Shown: piece by piece, positions 1-7,379 of the stretch
How positions within the stretch are numbered: position 1 is the first letter of the stretch
Layout: the number at the start of each line of letters is the position of its first letter
Program-made: the position numbers and the translations under genes
DNA from: Olivibacter sp. SDN3
Lineage (GTDB): Bacteria; Bacteroidota; Bacteroidia; Sphingobacteriales; Sphingobacteriaceae
Length of the DNA stretch: 64,000 nt
Direction of reading: 5' to 3'
NCBI RefSeq assembly: GCF_014334135.1
Contig: NZ_CP060497.1
Span: 4,650,001 to 4,714,000 of the forward strand
Notes under the pieces: model-generated
What the model was told of the DNA's origin: nothing
Databases searched by the model: none
What the model saw: only the letters and a program-made list of their open reading frames with translations

Positions 1-1
1 C

Positions 2-106
2 TATGATATTCGTGCCCGCAAAACCAGTAAAACGAAACTGTTGGACAACTTAAAAGACGCGTTGCTTAGACGAATTAAAGAAACTGATAACGAGTTATTT
101 ATATAA
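2..106 (+). CDS. C-terminal end of an RteC-like protein (partial)
   Basis: An open frame enters from outside the window and encodes 34 residues before TAA at 104-106. The segment is basic (RARKTSKTKLLDNLKDALLRR) and ends in an acidic tail. This resembles the C-terminus of RteC-domain proteins, the regulators found in Bacteroidota conjugative transposons, and the HTH gene that follows is a common neighbour of rteC. The identification is an inference from composition and context, because the bulk of the protein lies outside the window. Confidence 0.4.
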   Translation, partial: YDIRARKTSKTKLLDNLKDALLRRIKETDNELFI

Positions 107-108
107 AA

Positions 109-142
109 ATTTCTCACAACTTGTTAACAAGTTGTGAGAAAT
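109..142. terminator. 34-bp loopless perfect palindrome
   Basis: Each arm is 17 bp (plus-strand left arm atttctcacaacttgtt) and the halves meet at 125/126 without a loop. It starts three bases after the stop of the upstream frame, so a bidirectional terminator is the simplest reading. It lacks a long T-tract, so an operator or cruciform site for a dimeric protein is also possible. Confidence 0.5.
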
Positions 143-190
143 CATAGTATTTAATAGGCAATTTTACTGCTCACCAAATAATATAATCTT

Positions 191-463
191 ATGGCAGTAG
201 AAATTATTACCAGAGAAGACCTCATGTCCTTTAAACATGAACTATTGAACGATCTAAGAGACCTCTTATCCGCCACGAAAGTAAGCCAGCAGAAAAAATG
301 GTTAAAGACAAGGGAAGTTATCAAGATGCTTCAGATTTCACCGGGAACCCTACAAAATTACCGGGTTAACGGCACCATCCGTTATACAAAGTTTGGCAAC
401 ACGATCTACTATTCGCTTCAGGAAATTGAACAGTTACTCGAACAGGGTCGCAATAGCCAATAG
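191..463 (+). CDS. Helix-turn-helix (excisionase-like) DNA-binding protein
   Basis: This 90-residue protein has a helical N-terminus (about 1-40) followed by a MerR/excisionase-type winged HTH of the HTH_17 kind. The pattern WLKTREVIKMLQISPGTLQ-NYR, then a beta-wing with RYTKFGNTIYYSLQEIEQLL, is typical of these proteins. Such proteins are common in Bacteroidota integrative elements, where they act as excision or transcription factors. The next gene starts 43 bp downstream on the same strand, so an operon is likely. A role in element excision or regulation is inferred from family and position. Confidence 0.75.
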   Translation: MAVEIITREDLMSFKHELLNDLRDLLSATKVSQQKKWLKTREVIKMLQISPGTLQNYRVNGTIRYTKFGNTIYYSLQEIEQLLEQGRNSQ

Positions 464-505
464 CATTAGGATATTTACCTTATTTATCTCTTTAATCACC
501 TTAAT

Positions 506-1273
506 ATGAACTACAACAAACAATTGACCTACTTTTTCAACAAAGCCTCCGCGGATCCGGATTTCACATCGACACATTTGAGTCTGTTTATTGCTTTATT
601 CCAACTTTGGAACCAGGCTCGCTTCGCCAAGGCCATACAGATCATCCGGGATGACGCTATGCGTTTGGGGAAGATCAATTCCAAGGCGACTTACCATAAA
701 ACAATGGCTTATCTACACAAAAAAGCATACATCGATTACCGGCCATCTTATAATCCGTTTAAAGGGAGTGAGATATCCTTCTTTCCGGAAACCCCTATTC
801 AAACCTCGTTACCAAATGAACCTGTTCAAATCCTGACCACAAGACCATCAAACGAGCCATATATAGATAGTAATACTATCTCTAATCATGTTAATAGTAA
901 ATCTTTATTGATAGATAAGAGAAAAAATGATAAGCAGAAAAGTGCCGGTTCAAGTAATGAACTGGTTTCCCTGCCCCAAAAATTAGAGAACTCTCCGCAA
1001 ATAGAAAAAAGTATTCCGCCATTTCCCCGTGAAGTAGAACGCTTTTTTATTGCCGAAAAATCGACCGAACAGGAAGCGCATCGTTTCATCAATCACTATA
1101 CGGCCAATGGCTGGCTGGTCGGTGGAAAAAGTCCGATGAAGGACTGGAAAGCTTCGGCCAAGAACTGGATCTCAAACAGTATCAATTTTAACAGCAACAC
1201 AAATTATGGAAAACCTAACCGCGCCCAACAGCTTAATACCAATACGCGAAAGAATTATTTCGAGCCGCTATGA
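506..1273 (+). CDS. Replication-initiator-like winged-helix protein of a mobile element
   Basis: The 255-residue protein has two recognisable parts. Residues about 1-95 contain helices and a winged-helix-like segment (SKATYHKTMAYLHKKAYIDY) similar to initiator and DnaD-type phage replication proteins. A low-complexity linker of about 75 residues follows. The C-terminal block at about 170-220 (FPREVERFFI ... NGWLVGGKSPMKDWKASAKNW) is a motif known from Bacteroidota element and phage replication proteins. The next gene, a DnaC-like ATPase, overlaps its 3' end by 68 bp in another frame, as expected for an initiator and loader pair. The function is inferred; these proteins are often annotated only as hypothetical. 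Confidence 0.6.
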   Translation: MNYNKQLTYFFNKASADPDFTSTHLSLFIALFQLWNQARFAKAIQIIRDDAMRLGKINSKATYHKTMAYLHKKAYIDYRPSYNPFKGSEISFFPETPIQTSLPNEPVQILTTRPSNEPYIDSNTISNHVNSKSLLIDKRKNDKQKSAGSSNELVSLPQKLENSPQIEKSIPPFPREVERFFIAEKSTEQEAHRFINHYTANGWLVGGKSPMKDWKASAKNWISNSINFNSNTNYGKPNRAQQLNTNTRKNYFEPL

Positions 1274-1871
1274 TTACCAAAAAGTCTTTCAGTTTATGGA
1301 GATCAAAGGAAAAGAGCTTTACGGCCGGAAATTCCAATTGTGTGTAGAAGATAAATCCGTGCTGCTAAAATTGGCTGCCTATTTTCTTCGTGATAAGGAA
1401 TTATGCCGCGATCAACAACTCGACCTGGACAAAGGCATTATGCTGACCGGCCCTATTGGCTGTGGTAAAACGTCGCTGATGCATGTTTTGCGGTTTTTAA
1501 ACGGAGGACAATACCGCTACCTCATGAAAAGCGCTCGAGATGTCACGTTTGAATTTATCCAGGAAGGGTATGAAATCATCCATCGGTATAGCCGAGGTAA
1601 ACTTTATACCAGCGAGTACCGTAATTATTGCTTTGATGATCTGGGGACAGAGAATAACATCAAATATTTTGGTAACGAATGCAATGTGATGGCTGAAATT
1701 CTATTGTCGCGTTATGATTTATTTGTTTCTAAGCGATTGGTGACACATATCACGACCAACCTTTCTGCGACCGAATTGGAAGAAGCATATGGTAACCGAC
1801 TACGCTCACGCCTCCGGGAAATGGTTAATCTGATTGGTTTTGATAAAGAAGTGAAGGATAAGAGGAAGTAG
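1206..1871 (+). CDS. DnaC-like AAA+ ATPase (helicase-loader type)
   Basis: This 221-residue P-loop ATPase has Walker A GPIGCGKT at about residues 82-89 and a Walker B-like segment NYCFDDLGTE near 140. A sensor-like THITTNL segment and an arginine-rich end (NRLRSRLREM) follow. The architecture matches DnaC/IstB-type helicase loaders. The predicted start lies inside the upstream gene; a later start such as MEIKGKELYG at about residue 31 is possible. Together with the upstream initiator-like gene it probably serves replication of the element, which is an inference. Confidence 0.65.
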   Translation: MENLTAPNSLIPIRERIISSRYDYQKVFQFMEIKGKELYGRKFQLCVEDKSVLLKLAAYFLRDKELCRDQQLDLDKGIMLTGPIGCGKTSLMHVLRFLNGGQYRYLMKSARDVTFEFIQEGYEIIHRYSRGKLYTSEYRNYCFDDLGTENNIKYFGNECNVMAEILLSRYDLFVSKRLVTHITTNLSATELEEAYGNRLRSRLREMVNLIGFDKEVKDKRK

Positions 1872-1981
1872 AGAGATCGTTGGTGATATCGTCAACCCTT
1901 TTTAATATATCATAGCATCGATCTTCTCATTGCCTCAAATAATTCGAGGCGGATCCTTTAAGCGCTAAACAAAAAAATGTC

Positions 1982-1989
1982 TATATTTG
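1982..1989 (+). promoter_or_regulatory. Promoter -7 box for the SymE-like toxin transcript
   Basis: The sequence tatatttg matches the Bacteroidota -7 consensus TAnnTTTG. No good -33 TTTG is visible. A start near 1995 would give a leader of about 145 nt before the toxin ORF, covering the structured region at 2046-2158. Confidence 0.5.
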
Positions 1990-2045
1990 GAGTGCAAACA
2001 TTTCCAAAAAGTAATTACTATGATAACAATCATGTTTAACAATAT

Positions 2046-2158
2046 ACCTGGCAGAGAGCAGGTGCGAGTCCTGCACATTTCCAAACTTTTTGGGTGTTTG
2101 CAGCACTGCCAGGTTGCTTATTTAAATCTTTCAAAAAGTTATGCAAACACCCAAAAAG
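2046..2158 (+). promoter_or_regulatory. Structured leader RNA that can sequester the SymE start region
   Basis: Several complementary segments overlap. P1 pairs acctggcag (2046-2054) with ctgccaggt (2106-2114). Inside it, gcagg/cctgc (2058-2062/2070-2074) form a hairpin with a 7-nt loop that looks like a tRNA T-arm. A 17-bp perfect pairing links 2086-2102 (ctttttgggtgtttgca) with 2142-2158, covering two bases of the toxin start codon and its first codons. A competing 9-bp pairing joins 2084-2092 with 2132-2140, immediately upstream of the ATG. P1 and the 17-bp helix are interleaved, so together they would form a pseudoknot; otherwise they are alternatives. A translational control element is inferred. 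Confidence 0.6.
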
Positions 2159-2353
2159 AAAGTAACCAGACAACCGGAGGTTAGAAGCTTAAAAATCCAA
2201 CCAGTCATCAGATTTAACCAATTCAGTCAGACAACAGTTCCTGTTATCAGACTAAGTGGGCATTGGCTCGAAAAATTAGGTTTTAGTCCCGATCAACGAG
2301 TCAAGGTCACAACGATGAATAAATTGCTTATCATTAGTTTGGATGAGGATTGA
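2141..2353 (+). CDS. SymE-like type I toxin
   Basis: The 70-residue protein carries a SymE-type C-terminal half: VPVIRLSGHWLEKLGF followed by a short AbrB-like beta fold (VKVTTMNKLLIISL). The N-terminus is basic (MQTPKKKVTRQPEVR). SymE of Escherichia coli is an SOS-induced toxin controlled by an antisense RNA; Bacteroidota relatives are common in mobile elements. Here the start codon is embedded in the 17-bp complementary helix described for the leader, so translation is probably held back in cis. No antisense promoter was identified. The start at 2141 is favoured because the family has this short basic N-terminus. Confidence 0.75.
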   Translation: MQTPKKKVTRQPEVRSLKIQPVIRFNQFSQTTVPVIRLSGHWLEKLGFSPDQRVKVTTMNKLLIISLDED

Positions 2354-2441
2354 GATTATCGTCAATGCCTCTGCAGGAATTGAAGCAGTACAAACTCAAT
2401 TACTTCGCAATTATGGCATTTTATGGCGCAATCCAAATTAA
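2343..2441 (+). CDS. Possible 32-residue ORF overlapping the SymE 3' end
   Basis: An ATG inside the last codons of the toxin opens a second frame that encodes 32 residues (MRIEIIVNASAGIEAVQTQL, then LRNYGILWRNPN) and stops two bases before the terminator. The 11-bp overlap with the toxin stop is typical of translational coupling. No family is recognised, and an ORF of this length could arise by chance. Confidence 0.3.
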   Translation: MRIEIIVNASAGIEAVQTQLLRNYGILWRNPN

Positions 2442-2442
2442 C

Positions 2443-2493
2443 GTTCAATAAAAAGGTTTGTTCAGCAAAACTGAACAGGCCTTTTTATTGAAC
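2443..2493. terminator. Bidirectional hairpin terminator
   Basis: The outer stem is 14 bp (gttcaataaaaagg / cctttttattgaac, 2443-2456 and 2480-2493) and an inner 6-bp stem gttcag/ctgaac caps it. A T-run lies on each strand of the outer stem. It sits between the plus-strand SymE unit and the converging minus-strand lipoprotein genes, so it can end both transcripts. Confidence 0.8.
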
Positions 2494-2505
2494 AACTTGT
2501 CAATA

Positions 2506-3003
2506 CTACCTTCCCAATTCCTTTCTTCGCTCTATTTCAGCTTGCAGACTCGTAAACCATTCTTGATACACCTTTGGTTCATAGATCATCTGCTCTTTAT
2601 TGTCCTTATTCACCTGACCCCAGTAACCATTGCGGCTGGACTCGGCTCCTTCATACATGGTAATCTTTACCTCAGTTAGATTATCGTTAACTCCTTCTAT
2701 ATAGAACATCGCTTTAGAGGTATTGGCATCTTTTGCAGTGCCTAGCCAAAACCGTTGAGAAGCAGCGTTTTTATTTTCAATACGTTTGCTGGCATTGATA
2801 AGGCCGGTTTCTTTATCTGCACGATCTATGATGTAGCTTTCGGATTGGAGCAGACTAATTACGGATTTAAAAACAAGTTCTTGGTCCGACTCAAATTGTT
2901 TGGTGGTCATCATCTTCACTTCGGCGGGCGATTTGGTAACCATCTTGGTAGCACAAGATGTTAACAGTACTACATTACATACGAGTAAAAGTATTCGTTT
3001 CAT
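2506..3003 (-). CDS. Lipoprotein of unknown function
   Basis: The 165-residue product has a lipoprotein signal peptide with lipobox LLTSC at about residues 13-17. The mature part is alternating helix and strand and includes FKSVISLLQSESYIIDRADKETGLINASK, a pattern seen in small outer-membrane assembly or DUF4136-like lipoproteins. No catalytic motif is visible. It is the second gene of a minus-strand pair, 19 bp after a BamE-like lipoprotein gene, so both proteins probably act together at the cell envelope. It was not assigned to a named family. Confidence 0.65.
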   Translation of the reverse strand: MKRILLLVCNVVLLTSCATKMVTKSPAEVKMMTTKQFESDQELVFKSVISLLQSESYIIDRADKETGLINASKRIENKNAASQRFWLGTAKDANTSKAMFYIEGVNDNLTEVKITMYEGAESSRNGYWGQVNKDNKEQMIYEPKVYQEWFTSLQAEIERRKELGR

Positions 3004-3022
3004 ATTTATATATGTTGAAAGG

Positions 3023-3400
3023 TTAATAAGCAGTTGATACTACGGAGTAATCTTCTACGATATCATGTTCATCGAAGGTGATGATGAGATCAAAAGACTT
3101 ACTGGTGCTACTTTGACTGGCACGCTGTCCGGAGAAAAAGTCGGTCGAGCCTGCTTTATGTTCTACAGACATCCGGTTATAACTCCAAACTTCGTTATTC
3201 GATTTGTTTTTGGATACCAAGTTAGGGGCACCAAAGAGTTTCAGGATTTCATCCTGTGAGGTCTGTCCTTTTTTTAACTGGCTTTTCACCACACCTATCG
3301 TGAGATTGCTTTTCTGCGCATTGCCTTCGGTGCCATATTTATAGCTCTTGCAGGCACTTACCGAAAGGATCAAGAGACTTAATAGTAATAGTTTATTCAT
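3023..3400 (-). CDS. SmpA/OmlA (BamE-like) lipoprotein
   Basis: The 125-residue protein starts with a signal peptide and lipobox SVSAC at about residues 13-17. The mature part carries the BamE/SmpA signature: GVVKSQLKKGQTSQDEILKLFGAPNLV, then VWSYNRMS, and a strand ending FDEHDIVEDYSV. Members of this fold are small outer-membrane lipoproteins, in E. coli a component of the BAM complex. Here it heads a two-gene unit with another lipoprotein, away from any bam locus, so a specialised envelope role within the mobile region is more likely than being the housekeeping copy. That is inference. Confidence 0.7.
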   Translation of the reverse strand: MNKLLLLSLLILSVSACKSYKYGTEGNAQKSNLTIGVVKSQLKKGQTSQDEILKLFGAPNLVSKNKSNNEVWSYNRMSVEHKAGSTDFFSGQRASQSSTSKSFDLIITFDEHDIVEDYSVVSTAY

Positions 3401-3545
3401 CTGTTTTTATGTTTGCCAAAAGTATTTAATCCATAAAGACGAGCATTACGGAAACCCGTAAGAGAAGCATCTTTTCGTTGTCTATCTTTAGAACAAAGTA
3501 AAAAACGATTGATGTAGCCTATGTGCACAGTTTCCTATATAGCTA

Positions 3546-3578
3546 TGCACATACACTGCATTGGAAAACGTATCTTCG
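3546..3578 (+). promoter_or_regulatory. Promoter and putative autoregulatory operator of the WYL gene
   Basis: The operator core tgcacatacactgca (3546-3560) has TGCA half-sites separated by 7 bp and occupies the -33 region. The -7-like box tatcttcg lies at 3571-3578, 22 bp before the ATG. The same 15-bp core recurs exactly at 5136-5150. An extra palindrome tgtgcaca sits upstream at 3522-3529. Confidence 0.65.
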
Positions 3579-3600
3579 TATGTATACCAGATAAAACCAT

Positions 3601-4617
3601 ATGGCCACCAATAAACACGCAATTATCCGTTATGAAGCATTGGATCGGTGCTTTTCCAATAAGGGTCGAAAATTTTTCATCGATGATCTAATCGTTTACG
3701 TATCGACAGCCATCGAAGAATATAGTGGTACAAAAGGTTCTATATCACGCAGACAGATCTTCAAAGACATGGATTTCATGCGCAGTGAAGCCGGATTTCG
3801 CGCACCCATCGACTCCTACAAGGAAGGGAAAAAGACCTACTACCGCTATTCGGACAGAAGCTATTCGCTTGCTATGCAACAGATCAATCCCGTCGAAGCC
3901 GATCTTCTGAAAACGACATTGGATATGCTGGGGAGATTTAAAGGGTTGCCACAATTTGACTTTGTCCAAGAGCTGGCCTTGAAATTAAAAAAGAGTTTTC
4001 AGTTGGAAGAGCTGGATGAATGTATATTTTTTGATCAAAACGAATATCTGAAAAATCTACACTTTCTAGGCGATCTGTTAAAAGTTATCCAAGATAAAGG
4101 TGTACTAAGGATACGATATCAGTCATTCAACCAGGATCGGGAAGAAAGTTTTCTGCTTCATCCTTATTTCCTAAAGCAATACAACAAACGCTGGTTCTTA
4201 TTCGGTCAACGTGAAGATTTTGAAAACTGGAGTAGCCTGGCCTTAGACCGAATCATTGATTTTTCAGTTGAGCAGGATGAGGTCTATAAACCAGCAAGTA
4301 CTCATCCAGATGATTATTTTGAAGATCTGATTGGCGTAAGTAAACCTATCGAATTAACCGCTCAACTTGTTCGGATCAAAATCAATAAGAGCCTTTGGCC
4401 TTACATCGACTCTAAGCCACTACACCCCTCTCAAAAGATCTTAGAAAAAAAGGAAGACTACACGATTATACAGCTGGACGTGATTCCAAACTACGAATTT
4501 TATGCGCAGATACTAAGTTTTGGGCAAGCTGTACAGGTGATTGAACCCGAAAGTGTTCGATTCACGATGAAGAAAAAGTTGATTGCTATGTTGGGGAATT
4601 ATTCCACTGAAAACTAG
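3601..4617 (+). CDS. WYL-domain transcriptional regulator (CapW/BrxR-like)
   Basis: This 338-residue protein has an N-terminal winged-helix DNA-binding region (about 1-90, including SISRRQIFKDMDFMRSE). A WYL domain at about 140-235 (LRIRYQSFNQDREESFLLHPYF, then KRWFLFGQRE, with W-F-L replacing the W-Y-L motif) and a C-terminal extension at about 250-335 follow. WYL regulators of this layout control defence operons; CapW for CBASS and BrxR for BREX are described examples that bind palindromic operators as dimers. The gene lies upstream of a CBASS operon and shares a 15-bp operator with it, so autorepression and control of CBASS are both likely. Confidence 0.85.
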   Translation: MATNKHAIIRYEALDRCFSNKGRKFFIDDLIVYVSTAIEEYSGTKGSISRRQIFKDMDFMRSEAGFRAPIDSYKEGKKTYYRYSDRSYSLAMQQINPVEADLLKTTLDMLGRFKGLPQFDFVQELALKLKKSFQLEELDECIFFDQNEYLKNLHFLGDLLKVIQDKGVLRIRYQSFNQDREESFLLHPYFLKQYNKRWFLFGQREDFENWSSLALDRIIDFSVEQDEVYKPASTHPDDYFEDLIGVSKPIELTAQLVRIKINKSLWPYIDSKPLHPSQKILEKKEDYTIIQLDVIPNYEFYAQILSFGQAVQVIEPESVRFTMKKKLIAMLGNYSTEN

Positions 4618-4640
4618 AAGATGTATTTTATAATCTCATT

Positions 4641-5069
4641 ATGATCTCAACCGAACGTAAAAAGCGGGCTAAGAAAACTATTTCATTATGTCCCATTTGT
4701 AACCTAGAAATTAATAAGGACCTTCTTTCTTTTTTTAGTCACCTAAACGATGTCCATTATCCTGGATTTCAATACTTAAATGGGCACTTCATCCATTATC
4801 AAGATGGAAAGTTATTAGACTTAAAAACTCGTAATATTATTGAATCATTTAGCACAAGCCTTTTAATTCACGAGGCGGACAAATACCTGAAACGCAAAAA
4901 AGGTGAGGCGACTTATCAAATTGACAAATGTTCCAGGTGTAAAATCTCTAGATCGTTGTTGGCTAAATATCTTATCGATAAGAAATATGAATTTCTTATT
5001 TGTAAGAGGTGTAAGCGTAGCCTTCTTAAAACTCAAAATCATGTCAGAATCATCTATAATGCAACGTAG
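4641..5069 (+). CDS. Zinc-finger protein of unknown function next to CBASS
   Basis: The 142-residue basic protein has an N-terminal C2H2-like finger (CPICNLEI, then HLNDVH, about residues 17-39) and a C-terminal four-cysteine ribbon (CSRC at about 97-100 and CKRC at about 120-123). Middle residues NGHFIHYQDGKLLDLKT may form a beta-hairpin. It starts 23 bp after the WYL gene and is probably co-transcribed with it, upstream of the operator-controlled CBASS promoter. No family was recognised. It could be a nucleic-acid-binding accessory factor or an unrelated cargo gene. Confidence 0.65.
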   Translation: MISTERKKRAKKTISLCPICNLEINKDLLSFFSHLNDVHYPGFQYLNGHFIHYQDGKLLDLKTRNIIESFSTSLLIHEADKYLKRKKGEATYQIDKCSRCKISRSLLAKYLIDKKYEFLICKRCKRSLLKTQNHVRIIYNAT

Positions 5070-5133
5070 CTAGGCAAACGTTGATTTGGTATTCTAACAT
5101 TATGGTTATATACCTGATCAATCACTTTTTTTG

Positions 5134-5169
5134 TGTGCACATACACTGCACAATATCGATCCATCTTTG
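5134..5169 (+). promoter_or_regulatory. CBASS promoter with WYL-type operator
   Basis: The 15-bp core tgcacatacactgca at 5136-5150 is identical to the one in the WYL promoter. Here the arms extend to a 6-bp inverted repeat tgtgca (5134-5139) and tgcaca (5147-5152). A -7-like box catctttg follows at 5162-5169, 11 bp after the core, against 10 bp at the WYL promoter. A bound regulator would cover the -33 region. The leader before the CD-NTase start at 5226 is about 50 nt. Confidence 0.7.
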
Positions 5170-5225
5170 TCTTAAATAGTTAGCAAAATAATAAGAGAAA
5201 ATATTTTTACTTTACTCATTAAATT

Positions 5226-6284
5226 ATGAATAAAAATTACAATCAATTAGCTGCCAGCATCCAGCAAAGGTCAAATCCAGAAAATTTAGTTTTGGAGAAA
5301 TCTTTTTCCGATGAACTTTCTTCCGTTCAATACAATGACCTATTGAGGTATATAACCTTGGCTATGAATGGAGTGGATCCTGCATATACTGAAAAAAGCA
5401 AACTAGCAGGCGAAAGAGTTAAAAATCATCTTAAAGAAACACTTTCTGATGTTGTTTACAGGTATCAAGGGTCCGTAATGACTAATACTCATATTAAAGG
5501 AACTAGCGATATTGATTTATTGGTCATTACGGATAAGTTCTATACGTTTGATCGTGCCGGTATTGAAAAAGCATTATCCGATTACAACCAAATGATCTAT
5601 CTCAAAGAGTCCCAAATTAATAGTCTAAAAAGTCAGTTGCAAGGTGGGGGTTACGGAACTGATATTGCTCTTCAAGATCTACGGGAAAATCGCCTACATT
5701 CGGAGCATAAACTTAAAGATAAGTATGAGATCTACGATATTACTCGTCCTAAGTCCATTAAGATTACTAATCAACATCTTAAGCGTGACGTAGACATTGT
5801 CATAGCGAACTGGTATGACGACGTAAAATCTGTCATCAATGACAAAAATGATGATTATCGTGGAATTCAGGTCTATAACAAACAATTACATTCAAAAGGT
5901 GATGTCGATTATCCATTTTTAAGTATAAAGCGTATTAATGACCGAAGTGCCGATACACAGGGAAGATTAAAAAAAATGATTCGTCTTCTGAAAAACATTA
6001 AGGCTGATAGCGATAAGGAAATTGAACTAAGCAGCTTTGATTTTAACGCTATTTGCTACGACATTGATATCAGTACCTATAAAGATTTAAATAAATACAT
6101 GCTTGTGGGTGTAGTTCTGAACAAACTTATTAAGCTTGCGACTGACGGACATTCGGCAGATAACTTAACTTCCGTAGATGGGAGAGAGTATATCTTTAGA
6201 AATAATTCCGGAAAATTACAATCCCTAAGGAACTTGATGGGTGAAGTAAGCTTCGTTTTAAATGATTTAAAAACCCAATTATAA
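5226..6284 (+). CDS. CBASS CD-NTase (cyclic dinucleotide synthase, CdnE-like)
   Basis: The 352-residue protein shows the cGAS/DncV-like nucleotidyltransferase core. GS at residues 82-83 is followed by the DxD pair D95/D97 (GTSDIDLLV), and a third acidic residue sits in [10 protein letters not shown] at about 190. A helical SMODS C-terminal lobe completes the fold. It is followed one base later by a TIR-STING effector. In known STING-containing CBASS loci the CdnE-like enzyme makes 3',3'-c-di-GMP after phage infection; the same product is inferred here from the effector. Transcription probably responds to the WYL regulator through the operator at 5134-5152. Confidence 0.9.
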   Translation: MNKNYNQLAASIQQRSNPENLVLEKSFSDELSSVQYNDLLRYITLAMNGVDPAYTEKSKLAGERVKNHLKETLSDVVYRYQGSVMTNTHIKGTSDIDLLVITDKFYTFDRAGIEKALSDYNQMIYLKESQINSLKSQLQGGGYGTDIALQDLRENRLHSEHKLKDKYEIYDITRPKSIKITNQHLKRDVDIVIANWYDDVKSVINDKNDDYRGIQVYNKQLHSKGDVDYPFLSIKRINDRSADTQGRLKKMIRLLKNIKADSDKEIELSSFDFNAICYDIDISTYKDLNKYMLVGVVLNKLIKLATDGHSADNLTSVDGREYIFRNNSGKLQSLRNLMGEVSFVLNDLKTQL

Positions 6285-6285
6285 G

Positions 6286-7236
6286 ATGAGAAAGAAAAAA
6301 ATATTTATCGGATCTTCAAGCGAAGAGCTCGGCTTAGCAAATGCAGCCAAAACTATTTTGGAATTTGAACAAGACTTTGAAGTGACAATATGGAATGAAG
6401 ATGTATGGGAAAAATCCGTTTTTAAACTTAACAATAATTATTTAAACGACCTGATTAGAGCTACTTTGCAATTTGACTTTGGGATTCTTATCGGCACCAA
6501 GGACGACAAAGTCGAAGTTAGAGGAGACGAATATCTGCAGCCAAGGGATAACATATTATTCGAATTGGGGCTATTTATCGGAAGGTTAGGATTAAATAAC
6601 TGCGCTTTTTTAATTGATAAAGACATCAAGCTTTTATCAGATATTAAAGGTATTTCATTGGCACGTTTTGAAAGAAACAAAATGGATACATTCACCAATG
6701 CGATAAGTCAAATTAAGGATTTATTCAGAAATCAAATCGATTCCGGAATTAACTTTTTCCCCTCTTCGACCCTAGCAGCCGTTTATTATGAAAACTTTGT
6801 AAAACCAACTTGTCTACACATAATCAAAAACAACGGGATCGTAAATGACGATGGGAAAAAATATGAGGATTGTATAATAAAAATCATCATTCCAGAAAAA
6901 TTGACATCTGACGTAAATGGCCAGTTTCAGACGTTGAAAAAGAAGTTTCAAACGAAGAAGCTGACTTTTGATTATTTGGGCAGACCTAGACATATCGATG
7001 TGGAGATCTTGGTTAAAGATGGAAAATTATTTGTTATAGACTTTCCTACGGTTTTGTCTGGAATTAATTATGCAATTTCCAATTTACTGCCGTACGACTT
7101 TAACGCTATGTCCGAGGACTATGAATCTATTTTGAACAGGGAATTTGATAGGTTTGTTTATACGCTGAATAAGCTTGCTCTCCGGGATGGTTACAATAAT
7201 TTAACAACGGTTATCAATGAAAGGGACTTGAAGTAA
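6286..7236 (+). CDS. TIR-STING CBASS effector (Cap12-like NADase)
   Basis: The 316-residue protein fuses an N-terminal TIR-like domain (about 1-145) to a C-terminal bacterial STING domain (about 155-316). The TIR part has [10 protein letters not shown] and [13 protein letters not shown], in which E93 is the likely NAD-hydrolysing glutamate. The STING part shows the family pattern [13 protein letters not shown], then GRPR at 232-235 and IDFPT at 251-255. These correspond to the arginine and aspartate/threonine positions used to read guanine in c-di-GMP by described bacterial STINGs. Binding of the signal is known to drive filament formation and NAD depletion, killing infected cells. No transmembrane segment is present. 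Confidence 0.9.
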   Translation: MRKKKIFIGSSSEELGLANAAKTILEFEQDFEVTIWNEDVWEKSVFKLNNNYLNDLIRATLQFDFGILIGTKDDKVEVRGDEYLQPRDNILFELGLFIGRLGLNNCAFLIDKDIKLLSDIKGISLARFERNKMDTFTNAISQIKDLFRNQIDSGINFFPSSTLAAVYYENFVKPTCLHIIKNNGIVNDDGKKYEDCIIKIIIPEKLTSDVNGQFQTLKKKFQTKKLTFDYLGRPRHIDVEILVKDGKLFVIDFPTVLSGINYAISNLLPYDFNAMSEDYESILNREFDRFVYTLNKLALRDGYNNLTTVINERDLK

Positions 7237-7379
7237 ATGTTTCAAAACCAATGGTTTGTCAGGTTTTAAAAAATACACAATGAATAGGTATATGTATATG
7301 ACATGTTTGCACGAACAATTTTCCAAGGCATATGAACGGTTGTCTTTGCTTTTAAATCGCATAAAAAGAGCTTTTTCAT

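Noticed and set aside
1987-2184. A 65-codon frame across the SymE leader
   Set aside because: It follows the structured RNA region, shows no domain, and overlaps the toxin start in another frame. The base-pairing pattern explains this region better than coding does.
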